From Dryococelus australis (lineage: Eukaryota > Arthropoda > Insecta > Phasmatodea > Phasmatidae): a stretch of DNA of 64,000 bases. The notes under the pieces were generated by a model. It worked only from the letters and a program-made list of their open reading frames with translations, did not search any database and had not been told where the DNA came from. Positions 37,801 through 47,984 of this stretch are shown piece after piece. Each line of letters begins with the position of its first letter. Positions within the stretch are counted from its first letter, which is position 1. The DNA is taken from NCBI GenBank assembly GCA_029891345.1, contig CM057003.1:6986709-7050708 (forward strand), given 5' to 3'. The translations under genes and the position numbers were made by a program.

Positions 37801-37962
37801 CTGCCGGCATAACCACCCCCAACATACGTGCGACAGGTGGTACCTGCCGGCATAACCACCCCCAACATACGTGCGACAGGTGGTACCTGCCGGCATAACC
37901 ACCCCCAACATACGTGCGGCGACAGGTGGTACCTGCAGACACAACCACTCCCGACACACGTG
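37788..37962. repeat. 43-bp tandem repeat spanning the exon acceptor, 4 copies
   Basis: Copies begin at 37788, 37831, 37874 and 37920. On the minus strand each holds about 30 bp of intron end (tgttgggggtggttatgccg), the acceptor cag, and the first 13 bp of the exon (gtaccacctgtcg). All four acceptors keep AG. Copy 4 is diverged and 3 extra bases separate it from copy 3. Confidence 0.95.
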
Positions 37963-39870
37963 CGAGTCTCTCGCATCACCAGGGTTCACCACCCACCGTG
38001 GCGAAAGTTGCATTGACTGGCATTGGTGTTTTTTGGGGGTAGTTCCATTTCGCGTACCCTTACATCTTATCAGTGCCCCATTCTTGCAATGCTTCGTCAT
38101 CATGGGGGTGAATACCTCATCATCACACTCTTCCATTTAACCCTTTGAGTCCCTGGGTCTACTACAGTGGAAATGGCGTAGAGAAAGTAAATACCGGATG
38201 GATATGAACTCTAACGTCAAACTTTGGCGGGTGATTCCTTATCACTAGAGAGCTAGAAATATCGCGAATTCATTTGAGGACAAGTTAGACTCCAAACACA
38301 TGTACACTTGACTTCCTTCTTCAATTTGATTGCAGTTTGTAAGACATGCGCTGGATGAATTCGAGCTAGTAACCAACTTACAAGGAAAACAAGGACCAAT
38401 TCCGTGCTATTTGGTCTGCGTCAAAACTTGAGCATCAGCCAATGGGGAACTAACTGAGGTTCGAGAACATACATAATTGTGAATTCTAGCTTGTCGCTAA
38501 ACGATAACGCAAAATTCCTGGGTCTCTTCCATGTAGCAAACCACACATGGCCCATTTATGGTTTACAGTCGGATACCAAGCCTGCAAACATTTTGCCAAC
38601 AGCTGGTATGCACCCGGCACCATTGCTGGTCCTGAACTGGCTCCACTAACTAGCCATACTCTGTCCATAACTGGGCCAGGTGTGGTGAACACAAATGGCC
38701 TAAGCATGGTCTATATGTTTACAACAGCAATTGCCCATCGATGGACCATTTAACAGCCATCAGATGGCCTAATGATGGCTAGCGATGCTTCCACTATATG
38801 TCTGACACTAATCAATTATTTTTACCTTCAAGATCAACATTTCTTTGTTTTAATTTCCTTTACTTCACTATTAAACACATTATACGACATGAAAATCTTA
38901 TGCTTACCGGTAGAGGAGAGGGGGTGTGATCATGCATCCCTTTCATTGACAGCCCTGCATGCTAACCATTACTCCACTGTGTATTCTTATATTCAGATGA
39001 ACTAATTTTGAATATATTAGGACTTGAATTATTAACAAACACCAACATAATATAAATTACACCAGTTATTCCATAGTCTTAAAATTTACCATGCGAACAG
39101 ATCAGTTTTTAAAAAGATGCAGATAAACAAAAAAAAAAAAACTCTCTTTGAAAGCAATCTTCCTACATGAATCGCGATATTAACTCAAAAAACTTGCCAT
39201 TAATGTAATATTTCCCAGTATGTATGTCACCTAGATGCTATTCATCAGTTTAGAAATGCAGTCGCCATTAATGAATATTTTAGTGATGTGAAACAACAAA
39301 AGAATATCAATGTTAATTTTCTAAAGGTGGTTATTTATTGTTTTTTTTTTAACTTCTCGTTTTAATTATATTCAACCATGCATGTAAAACATTACATATG
39401 TCAAATTATTCTATACCAGTGACGAAGTCACAACTAATACTGTATTTTCAGCATTTTGCCATAGATATTTCCATCACTATACATTTACAAGTAACATACT
39501 CATTGCATCATATGATATATAATTATATTAGACACATATATACATATATATGTGTGTAGTTTGAAGAAGCTATCTGCGAAGAGTGGGAGCCACAATTCCC
39601 ATAATAAGATAAATTACACCAACAATGGTCCTTCGATGTACCACCTCTCTGCTATCAAATGGCCTATAGATGGCTACCCATACCTTTACCAGCAATCAGT
39701 ATAGGTTATAAGGCCATTGCTGGAATACAGTTGGTAAGCAATTTATGCGCCATTAATAGGTCACCTTCTCTCAACCATCAGTTTCATTTATATCAACATT
39801 CCATCAGTGGGCCATAAATGGCATGCCAAGCGTCTTGCTGCCAGCAGTTAACCTTAGCTTATGGGTCAAA
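37963..39870. other. Neuroligin intron, repeat-like blocks
   Basis: No exon seen. Two blocks rich in atggcc and ccatcgatgg-type words (about 38530-38780 and 39620-39830) flank an AT-rich core and may be the ends of an unrecognised transposon. Confidence 0.4.
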
Positions 39871-39913
39871 CTTATGGGTCTACACAACTGGCACAGTTGT
39901 GTAGACCCATAAG
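39871..39913. repeat. Perfect 19-bp hairpin
   Basis: Arms cttatgggtctacacaact (39871-39889) and its exact complement (39895-39913) surround the loop ggcac. A partial third copy (gcttatgggtcaa) precedes it. Confidence 0.95.
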
Positions 39914-40102
39914 CTTTCTGGTTCAGCAGTAATCCAGCAATTCCATCAGTAAAACCACAGACAGCCCAGATTGTTGCTTGCTACAAGGATGCTTATCACA
40001 AAATAGGTCACATTCACAACTGAACAGAAAATAACAATTAAGGATGCCAGAATTTCGGTGACTAAACTAAATATTTTAAAAACAAACTGTAGGGGGTCTA
40101 TA

Positions 40103-40108
<6 letters not shown>

Positions 40109-40188
<80 letters not shown>
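40109..40188. repeat. (TA)n microsatellite in the neuroligin intron
   Basis: About 40 TA dinucleotides. Confidence 0.97.
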
Positions 40189-40201
<13 letters not shown>

Positions 40202-40283
40202 TCTGGATAGAAGGTTATCTCAGGACTTGTATTTGCTGAGATCGCGTAAACAACGAATGTACAGAAGATACGTTCAGACTACT

Positions 40284-40706
40284 GTAGGCTGTTCGCGGTA
40301 AGATGAGCACTTTTGAAAGTCCTGCTTAAGATCTACTTGTATGTACATTGTGTATTCTTCCACCGCATGTACAATTAACGTTACCATGGATCTGGTCACT
40401 TAAATAGTGCGTCGGTCAATAGCATTTGTAAATTGTTTAGAAAGTAAATATCTTACAAAAGGTTTTATTCTTGCACTTATATGCATGAAAAAAAAAAATA
40501 TAAAAAAAAAAATTTTATATTCACAGAAATTCACTTAACGCAAGTAAATTAACATTAACATAAGAAACTACTTTCTCTCCATCGTTGCCAACTTTACTGG
40601 CCGCGTGGCAGCAAATGTACACGTTAGAACATATATGCAGGTAGGGGCAGTGATATTTTTCTAAGGTTGATTTCAAAAGTGCTCACTTTACCGTGAACAG
40701 CCTTTA
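40284..40706. mobile_element. Family A MITE, intact ends
   Basis: Starts taggctgttcgcggtaagat and ends gctcactttaccgtgaacag then ccttta. Interior gtcctgcttaagatctactt and ccatcgttgccaactttact. It lies in the neuroligin intron. Confidence 0.9.
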
Positions 40707-41088
40707 ACTACCGAAAGCTCCCGCCTAACTTGCGCCTTTTTTCCGCGTTTGAGGCCTACGGGACTTTCAGCGGTGACCCTGTTATTTTATTGATGAAGGT
40801 CCAGCGCAGGGCCCTAGAGTAGATTTGTGTGTATGTTACGCTTATATTTTGAGAATCAGCGGTCTGAAAAAGCCGTCTTTAGCTTTAATGGAGTGTTGTG
40901 AGATTGTGTTTCTAATGTGCGTGACGTCTTGAAAGCACTTGAAAACCCTCGTCACATGTGTGTGTTCTTTTCGTAGGTCAGTACATTGCACGCACGTGTA
41001 TTTCAAACACTCGGCAACGGAGTTTAACGGCGAGGTAGGTCGGAGCAGAACCAGAACCCTTCACTCAATCGCTACTAGTACACTCTAA

Positions 41089-42285
41089 ATTCGATTAAGT
41101 GTGAAACCACTGATTCGCAGTGAAATTCAACTACTCTAATCAGTGAAAATGGCTCCACTTATAATCAGTGGAAAACCACTGATTGTTTCAGTGAAAAAAA
41201 ATTGCACTGATTGAATTAGTGACGTGAAACAATTTCACTGATTGACTAAGTGACGGCCGACTGCAGTGGCGAATTAAATATTGCTTTTATTGAATGTAGG
41301 CAAGTAATTACGTGAAATAAACATATTTACGATAGTTTACTATTAATATTGTGCAATTCACCGTAACTCAAAAAAGTAAAATAAGCTCCACAGGTAACCG
41401 GGAATGAACTCGCGCACCTTTCAACTATAGGCCCTTGTTTTGTCACCTGAGTTTTTTTTTGCCATTGTAGTTGTCGTTGTTGGGATAGTTGACGTTGTTG
41501 AGTTTAAGTGAGACCGACAAGTTGACAGATTCCCAGTGCGACAAGCGAACTGAGGGTCTGCCGCATCGGAGGCACCGGGGCGCGAACCCGCGACCCTCCG
41601 ACTTCAAGTCGGCCACCCTACCCCTGAGCTATGGAGGTAGGGAAAAAAAATATCCTCATGGGGGATAGGAGATGCGAACCCACGACCTCTCGAGTAGGAG
41701 TTGAGCTCTTAGACCACTTACCTATAGAACAGCCATAGCTATCACGCCAAGTTGGAATTATTGAAGGAAAATATGTCTCTTATAGTTCGCTGTGAAATTG
41801 TGTAATTTGAAGTTGTATGCTCATACTTTTCGTGTTTGGTTTGATTGGTACCGTTAGGATTGTTTAAACAGAACGCTGTGTATCGAAATGAAAGACCTAA
41901 AAACGGAATGAAAGGCTGTGTGTTTATATTCACTCGTAAAATGGCGTTTTGGAGGACGAAACACATTTTAGAAAGTATATTGTATTAGTTTTATTTGTTT
42001 ATTCGTTGTTACTACACGTTATTTAACGGCCATTTTCAAACAATGTTCGACGGCCATTTTTACACGCAGTTTCACTGATACATCAGTCGAAAATAAACCA
42101 CTGAATAAAGAGTGAAAAAAATGACTGACGAATCAGTGGGAAATGTCACTGAATCAATCAGCGAAGGAAATATCGCATTTGTCACTGGTTCATCAGTTAA
42201 ATTCACTGAAGTGACTGATTTATCAGTCAGATACGTTTGACTGATTGAAACAGTGAAAATCTCACTGATTCAAATGTAAAGTGTA
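41089..42285. mobile_element. CACTA-like non-autonomous element with subterminal motif clusters
   Basis: Ends are inverted: tacactctaaattcga at the left and the complement of tcaaatgtaaagtgta at the right. About 190 bp inside each end are packed with cactgatt, atcagtga and cagtgaaa words in both orientations. The middle has no transposase frame but carries two tRNA-like stretches. TIRs starting CACT with dense subterminal repeats are typical of the CACTA (EnSpm) group. The target duplication is not certain (ta on both sides). Confidence 0.65.
41570..41735 (-). other. Two tRNA-like sequences in tandem
   Basis: On the minus strand: catagctcaggggtagggtg with gcgggttcgcgccccgg (41570-41637), and gttctataggtaagtggtct with gtgggttcgcatctcc (about 41665-41735). 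Each has A- and B-box-like segments and a central arm, but the acceptor ends do not pair. They are therefore tRNA-derived or pseudogenes rather than working tRNAs. Confidence 0.55.
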
Positions 42286-42313
42286 GTCAGACCATGGCGA
42301 TGCACACACATTG

Positions 42314-42632
42314 GAGGTATTAGTCTATAGAGTGAAGCCGATAATGAAAGACAAGGGCAGGGCTAGGAGGTATTAGTCTATAGAGTGAAGCCGATAATGA
42401 AAGACAAGGGCAGGGCTAGGAGGTATTAGTCTATAGAGTGAAGCCGATAATGAAAGACAAGGGCAGGGCTAGGAGGTATTAGTCTATAGAGTGAAGCCGA
42501 TAATGAAAGACAAGGGCAGGGCTAGGAGGTATTAGTTTATAGAGTGAAACCGATAATGAAAGACAAGGGCAGGGCTAGGAGGTATTCGTCTATAGAGTGA
42601 AGCCGATAATGAAAGACAAGGGCAGGGCTAGT
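42314..42632. repeat. 53-bp tandem repeat, 6 copies
   Basis: Unit core ggaggtattagtctatagag, then gtgaagccgataatgaaag, then acaagggcagggcta. Copies are almost identical; the fifth has gtttat and aaacc changes and the sixth has attcgtc. It lies in the intron 185 bp downstream of the donor of exon 42817-43312. Confidence 0.97.
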
Positions 42633-42816
42633 AGTGGCAAAAAGGTACATGTTTTACATTGCTTACTATGTAACTTCTGCCACTCATAATATGGCGGCTG
42701 ACGTAAACAATCGGTCTGCGCACGCGCAGTTGAAAGAAGTTGGACAAGGCACCGGCTACACTTGATAAACGTGGAGAAGATAGGCTGTCTCTCCAGGGCG
42801 TACACGCGTCTCTCAC

Positions 42817-43312
42817 CTGTAGGTGTTCCTGACGAAGGTGCGCAGGACCTTGGAGCGCCGGTCGGCCTCGATGCCGTACTGGATGTCGTCGCCGGAGAAG
42901 GCGAGGTACGCCTCGGCCCTGACGACGCCGAGCAGGAGGTCGTACCTGGCGAGACGCGACACCACCGCCTTGCGCTCCATGAGGCCGGACGTCGGCGACG
43001 AGGAGGAAGAAGAAGAGGACGAGGAGGACGAGGAGGATGAGTCGGAGGACTGGGCGGGCTCGTCGCCGTCGATGACGACGCCGTCGACGCTGGGTCCGAA
43101 GGCGGGGGAGAACTGAGGCGGGTTGACGGGCGCGGAGAGGAGCGCGTCGAGCGGCCTCTCGCGGAGGCATCGCAGCAGCAGCGAGTCGGGCAGCCCCGCG
43201 GAGCAGTTGGCGTGGCGGGCCACCTGGAGGGCGTAGTGGCCAGGGTTCTCGACGAGCGCCCACGGGCTCAGCGCGGAGCCGCTCATCAGCACAGCGCGGT
43301 GGAACAACGTCC
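42817..43312 (-). CDS. Neuroligin internal exon (upstream of the two)
   Basis: The 496-bp exon encodes TLFHRAVLMSGSALSPWALV, the segment just after the nucleophile elbow of cholinesterase-like proteins. It continues through NCSAGLPDSLLLRCLRERPL, FSPAFGPSVDGVVIDGDEP, RYDLLLGVVRAEAYLAFSG and LRTFVRNTY. The acceptor is gtgcag/GGACG (after a TG repeat) and the donor is ACAG/GTGAGA at 42817-42816. It ends after two bases of an Arg codon that the next exon completes, giving RNTYR then YHLSEIL as in insect neuroligins. A Ser run of about 15 residues sits in the normally variable loop before the RYDLL block. The frame is open throughout. N-terminal exons would lie above 43312 and are not in the window. 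Confidence 0.93.

Positions 43313-43315
<3 letters not shown>

Positions 43316-43343
<28 letters not shown>
43316..43343. repeat. (CA)14 repeat abutting the neuroligin acceptor
   Basis: Read in the gene direction this is (TG)14 running straight into cag at the 3' splice site. It takes the place of a normal polypyrimidine tract. Confidence 0.95.
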
Positions 43344-43344
<1 letters not shown>

Positions 43345-43382
43345 CACCACCATCACCTTCCTCCTCCTCTACAACCATCTTA

Positions 43383-43790
43383 CTACAGGCTCTTCACGGT
43401 AAAGTGAGCACTTGTGAAATCAGCCTTAGAAAAAAAAATCACCGCTCCTGCCTGCACATGGGTGCACTGAGAGACATGCACACAGTAAAGTTGGTAACGA
43501 TGGATTGGAAGTAGTTCCATAACTTTACGTCGAATAACACGTGTTAAGTAACCATCACTGATAAAATAAATTATTTCTTTTGCTTTATGTTTATTTTTTA
43601 ATGCATCAAAGTGTAAAACTGAGCATGTTTGTTAGATATTTACTTTTCAAATAATTTCACATTTTCTCTTGATCGACGCATGAATAAATTTATGGAGCCC
43701 GCGACATTGTGTGGAATAAAGGAAGACGTACATGCAAGTAGATCTTAAGCAGGGCTTTCAAAAGTGCTCATTTTACCGTGAATAGCCTAC
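43383..43790. mobile_element. Family A MITE
   Basis: Starts acaggctcttcacggtaaag and ends tgctcattttaccgtgaata then gcctac. Full interior including gtaaagttggtaacgatgg and cttgatcgacgcatgaata. Opposite orientation to the following copy. Confidence 0.92.
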
Positions 43791-43796
43791 AGCCTA

Positions 43797-44652
43797 CATA
43801 GGTTCACGGTAAAATGAGCACTTTTGAAAGCCCTGCTTAAGGATCCTATGTACTGAAACGTTTTCTGTGAAATCGTTGTTTGCACGTAAGAGCGTATATC
43901 TCGGTAAATAAAAGTTCTGGAAATGCGAAGTTTTGCCAGAAAGGATTTTAAAAAACAATTATCTACGCCCTTATTTTTTTACTTTTGTCATATTAAGTGT
44001 ATTCTCGGAGAAAAAAATTCGTGAAAATGTTCAAATATCGCATTTTTAAAGCTTGCCTATGTAGTTTCCTGAAGCGGCAAGACAAAACTACAAAAAATAC
44101 GGGCGTAGTTTAATCTGTGGTCTTTCATCGCGTGTAATAAAACTCCACTGTTGCAGATCTAATTTTCACAGTACAGGACCACGACGGAAACACTGCACGC
44201 CTTGCACGTAGGAGCGATGAGACGCAAGGCGTGCGTGTTAGTGTCGCCCGTATCGCTCCCTTGCTTCTCGACCTTGGACGCGCAGCTACATAGCCCTCTT
44301 AAGATATATTTCTATATACGCTGTGTATTCCTCCACCTTCTGTAAAATTAACATTACAATGGGTCTCATCACTTAATTCGAGCGTCGTCAAGTGAAACTG
44401 TAAAATTATTAGAAAAGGAGGTACTTTACAAATGTGCTAATTTGTACAGTCTGTGCATTAAGCGAAATAAATAATTTTTAAATTTTCACAAATTGTTACC
44501 TAACCCTTTTTATTCGACATTCTATGCGTCGTTACCAACTTTTCTGAGCGAAGGTCACCCAGTGGGCCTGTTATAATATATGCATGCAGGAGCAGTGACA
44601 TTTTTCTAAGGTTAATTTATAAAGTGCTCACTTTATCATGAACAGCCTATAC
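43797..44652. mobile_element. Family A MITE split by an unknown insert
   Basis: The left end ggttcacggtaaaatgagca to gccctgcttaagg (43801-43842) is followed by about 445 bp of foreign DNA (about 43853-44297). The element then resumes with ccctcttaagatatatttct and runs to the terminus gctcactttatcatgaacag then cctata. The insert has short inverted edges (ctatgta and tacatag) and a perfect 11-bp hairpin at 44195-44234. It has no frame. Confidence 0.8.
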
Positions 44653-44674
44653 TATAGTGCGCTCAAGGTTACTT

Positions 44675-44920
44675 GGGGCCACGATGGCTGAGCGATTAGC
44701 GTCGCCTTCCACCAAGGCAAACCGGGTTCAATCCCCGGCCGGGTCATCGGATAGTGGGAATCGTACCAGACGATGCCACTGGTCGGCTGGTTTTCTCGGG
44801 GATCTCCCGTTTCCCCCTCCCCTTCATTCCGGCGCTGCTCCATGTTCACTTCAATCAGCCTAGTCGGCTCTCGAGACCTCGCTCTTACGAGCCGCTCAAA
44901 TCTCTTCGCTCACTCATGGT
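44675..44920 (+). mobile_element. tRNA-derived SINE
   Basis: Head gatggctgagcgattagcg (A box) and gggttcaatccccgg (B box). Body gccactggtcggctggtttt and gatctcccgtttccccctcc. 3' hairpin region ggctctcgagacctcgctct then tacgagcc. ggttac on both sides is a possible short target duplication. Confidence 0.92.
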
Positions 44921-45544
44921 TACCTCCCAAGTTCCTTGCAGAATAAACATGCCCGACCTGGCTAATGTCCATACTGCTTGTCTTCACTTCTTTGCAACGT
45001 CTTGAATTCTTATTCGTTGGCGTTAAACGATAAACGCAAAGACTTGCAAGTTGGGTAACTTTTAACGCCATACGTGTTACGTTTAGCGTCACAACGACGT
45101 CTAACGTTGGTTGTAGCCAATCTCATTATTCAACGTGTATCGAATACTTCATTGTAACGCTTTATGTTAACGCCAAATCACTTGTAGAAGGAACCTAATA
45201 TCAGTTATCTTATGGTTATCTAAGAAGCTAAATTAGGCGAAAAATATTATACTTGTATCTTCTTTTTTTTTGTGCGTATATAGTATAAATTAAATTCGTC
45301 TTCCTCTAGCCACGATTTTTATGTGTTTATACCTAGAGATTTTTCGGAGAGTATAAAGGAATTACCACTGCCATCTTTGGTACGTTTACGTTTCAAGTAC
45401 TCTGTGGTCAAATATTCACATCAAGGGAAGTCATAGCGGCAGTGTGAAATTAAATAATACGTCTTCACGTCTTTAAAAAAGTTAAATTGCAGTTGTATTT
45501 ATTTCGACATCAAAAAATTAGAGGACCGAGACTCGGGTTTCTGA
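44921..45544. other. Intergenic DNA, no gene seen
   Basis: No recognisable feature apart from gttaacgtc- and ttaacgcc-like short words around 45020-45180. Confidence 0.5.
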
Positions 45545-45842
45545 GTACAGTTATTCATGGATATCACACTTTGCAGAAGTCTTGCTAATATTCTACTTCC
45601 AGAATATTCCCTCCTCGTGCAAACAAAGCTTAACCGAGTCTACGAAATCACACCGGAGAGACAACGCACCGCGTTATATAAAAATTTCAATTTAGCCAAA
45701 AATAATGCAGGATTTTTATGTCAATAGCAGTATGCCTATAAAAGTTTGTGATACATGACAGATTTAGGAAACAACCAAACACGTCATACATGGAGTGATT
45801 TCTCAGAGGCTTGGTTAAAAGTGTGAGGAAACCATGAGAAAA
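45545..45842. mobile_element. Family C MITE, internally deleted
   Basis: Starts tattcatggatatcacactt, carries attctacttccagaatattc and gtgcaaacaaagcttaacc, and ends ggttaaaagtgtgaggaaac. It is about 120 bp shorter than the full-length C copies because much of the AT-rich core is missing. Confidence 0.8.
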
Positions 45843-46539
45843 ATTGCAGTACACTTGTGATGGGCGGGCACGAAACCTGAAGTTGGCAGTAAGTGTGGTA
45901 TTCCAGCGTTAGTGGTTCCCATATTCTTCCTCAGCGACAAGGTAAATAGTTCCAGCTTCCCGCGAGTGTATTTCGTAATAAAGGGCTTAATTAGAGGACT
46001 CTGCAAAGGGCACACACTAAAGGAAGGTCACCCGCGCCAGTCCGCGTTTGCGCGGATTTAGCTTTGAGGGATAAACTAATTAATTAGAGGACTCGGCAGC
46101 AGTGTTGCACAGACGTCACGTTTTCACAGATGATATGCACACGACCTCCACGCAGTAAGCCAGCCATCGGAATGAAGAGCACGGAACACAAGAGGAAAAT
46201 ATAAAGCTAGTTATTACATTGCGAAAATTGTTATGTGTAGGTGATATTTTCATTTCACGCAAGAAGAAGATAAAACACTGTTCACACAGCTTTCTGATCG
46301 GCATTAAAACAAGCGTCATGCGAGTGAAAGGAAGGAAGGTAATATTTACGCAGGTCGCTACAGTTTACTGGAACGTTCTGCTACCAAAACGAATAATCGA
46401 ATAAATAAACTCTTTGATTCTTAATCAAAATAAACAGCCACAAGTTAACGTATTGGACATCAATACATTCCAGAAGCTAAGCAAACACAAATACGCACGT
46501 ACGTCCACGGGGGTTGATTCTTAAACCCTGTTAACAACC
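45843..46539. other. Intergenic DNA, no gene seen
   Basis: Two short agaggactc-containing stretches (45989 and 46086) are weak repeats. No frame of note. Confidence 0.5.
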
Positions 46540-46783
46540 AGGGACCACGGTGGCTGAGCGATTAGAACGATAGCCTCCCACCAAGGCGAACCGGGTTCGA
46601 TCCCCGGCCGGGTCATCGGATAGTGGGAATCGTACCGGAAGATGCCACTGGTCGGCTGGCTTTCTCGGGATTCTCCCGTTTCCCCCGCCCCATCATTCCG
46701 GCGCCGCTCCGTGTTCACTTCCATCACCAACGTCGGCTCTCAAGACCTCGCTCTTAAGAACCGCCCTAATATCTTCACTCACT
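46540..46783 (+). mobile_element. tRNA-derived SINE, best copy with target duplication
   Basis: Flanked by ctgttaacaacc at 46528-46539 and 46784-46795, identical over 12 bp. This fixes the unit at 244 bp. Head gtggctgagcgattagaacg (A box), gggttcgatccccgg (B box), body tcggatagtgggaatcgtac, 3' hairpin ggctctcaagacctcgctct then taagaacc, and a terminal cttcactcact with no poly(A). Confidence 0.95.
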
Positions 46784-46795
46784 CTGTTAACAACC

Positions 46796-47984
46796 CTTCT
46801 AACTATTTCTCTGGAAGACTAACACGAAACGTTGCAGAAACAAACTTCTACGAAAACAACTTGTATGATTAGCGTAAACTTGCTGACAACACTTGAAACA
46901 CATGGCTGACAAAATAAATGGCAACGTACATTTACAAATACATGTAACTAATATTTAAAACTGTCTAGTATGGCGTAACTAAACGAAAATGCGCAAAACC
47001 AATCAAACAAAATCCAAACGTAGATTAGGAAGTAAATAAATTACACGTCGATCTTAAGTTGCGAATGTAAAGTTTCACTCGTTGAGAGCTATGTAAGCGT
47101 CATACGTCGTAAAGTCAAATACACATAACAGAAAATACATGTACAAAGTACATGTCACATGTACTTAGCAAAAGATTTTTACTTAAAATGAAAAAAACAG
47201 AATTCAAGTAATGCCACATGTAAAAATGTATGCAAAAGTTTCTTTACGATTTACATAAAAAAATTTAAATGCGTCGTATTTTCTCTATGCGCCCCTGTAG
47301 ATTATCAAATGTATTGTGTGACGTAATGCCAGCTGCTACGTGGCGTGTAAAGATTCTTCAATTTTCCAGAAGACACGTGGGAAACTACATTAATATATAA
47401 ATAAAACAACGCATAGCTTACGGTGGTGCAAGACACATACAAACTGCAAAAATAAGTTTCTACTATTTTGATAGGGCAAAAAAATTTTCAAGTTGACTTC
47501 TATTTAAAGAGGTTATAATTCTACTTAAAAAGTAGGTGAAAATTTTTAAAAACTGATTTTGTGCTTTTATCAATTTTTTAAAATAATATTTTAATTTATT
47601 AGTACTACCACAAAATTGTGAATTATCTTGGAGAAATAAAAAGGAATAAATTAACTGAAAAAATTCTTTTAAAACCAAACTTTTATTTACGAATGCATTA
47701 AAAAGAGTAAAATAATCATAGTTGTAGTTATATAATGTGTAGAACTTGTAAGACGTGGACGAACAGCAGTAATAAACCGTACTACTAATTAATATTTTTG
47801 TATCAATTTATATTTAGTATATAAATGCTTGGCGCGAATAGTTAAGAGACTTACGCAAGATATGTGCTTACTACGCTTACACTGATGAGGTATGTATTCT
47901 ATATTGTGAATTGTTAAAAAACTTTACGCAAGATATGTACATAATACGTTTACGTTAACACGTGCTTTATTTTCTCCTAAATAT
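46796..47984. other. Intergenic DNA, no gene seen
   Basis: AT-rich, no recognisable repeat or frame. Confidence 0.5.

Noticed and set aside
41570-41640. Functional tRNA-Ser gene on the minus strand
   Set aside because: The anticodon arm can be drawn, but acceptor ends are not complementary and the T arm has a mismatch; better read as tRNA-derived.
42762-43116. Plus-strand Arg/Gly-rich and Glu/Asp-rich frames
   Set aside because: Antisense of the neuroligin exon; the acidic run is the complement of the Ser codons.
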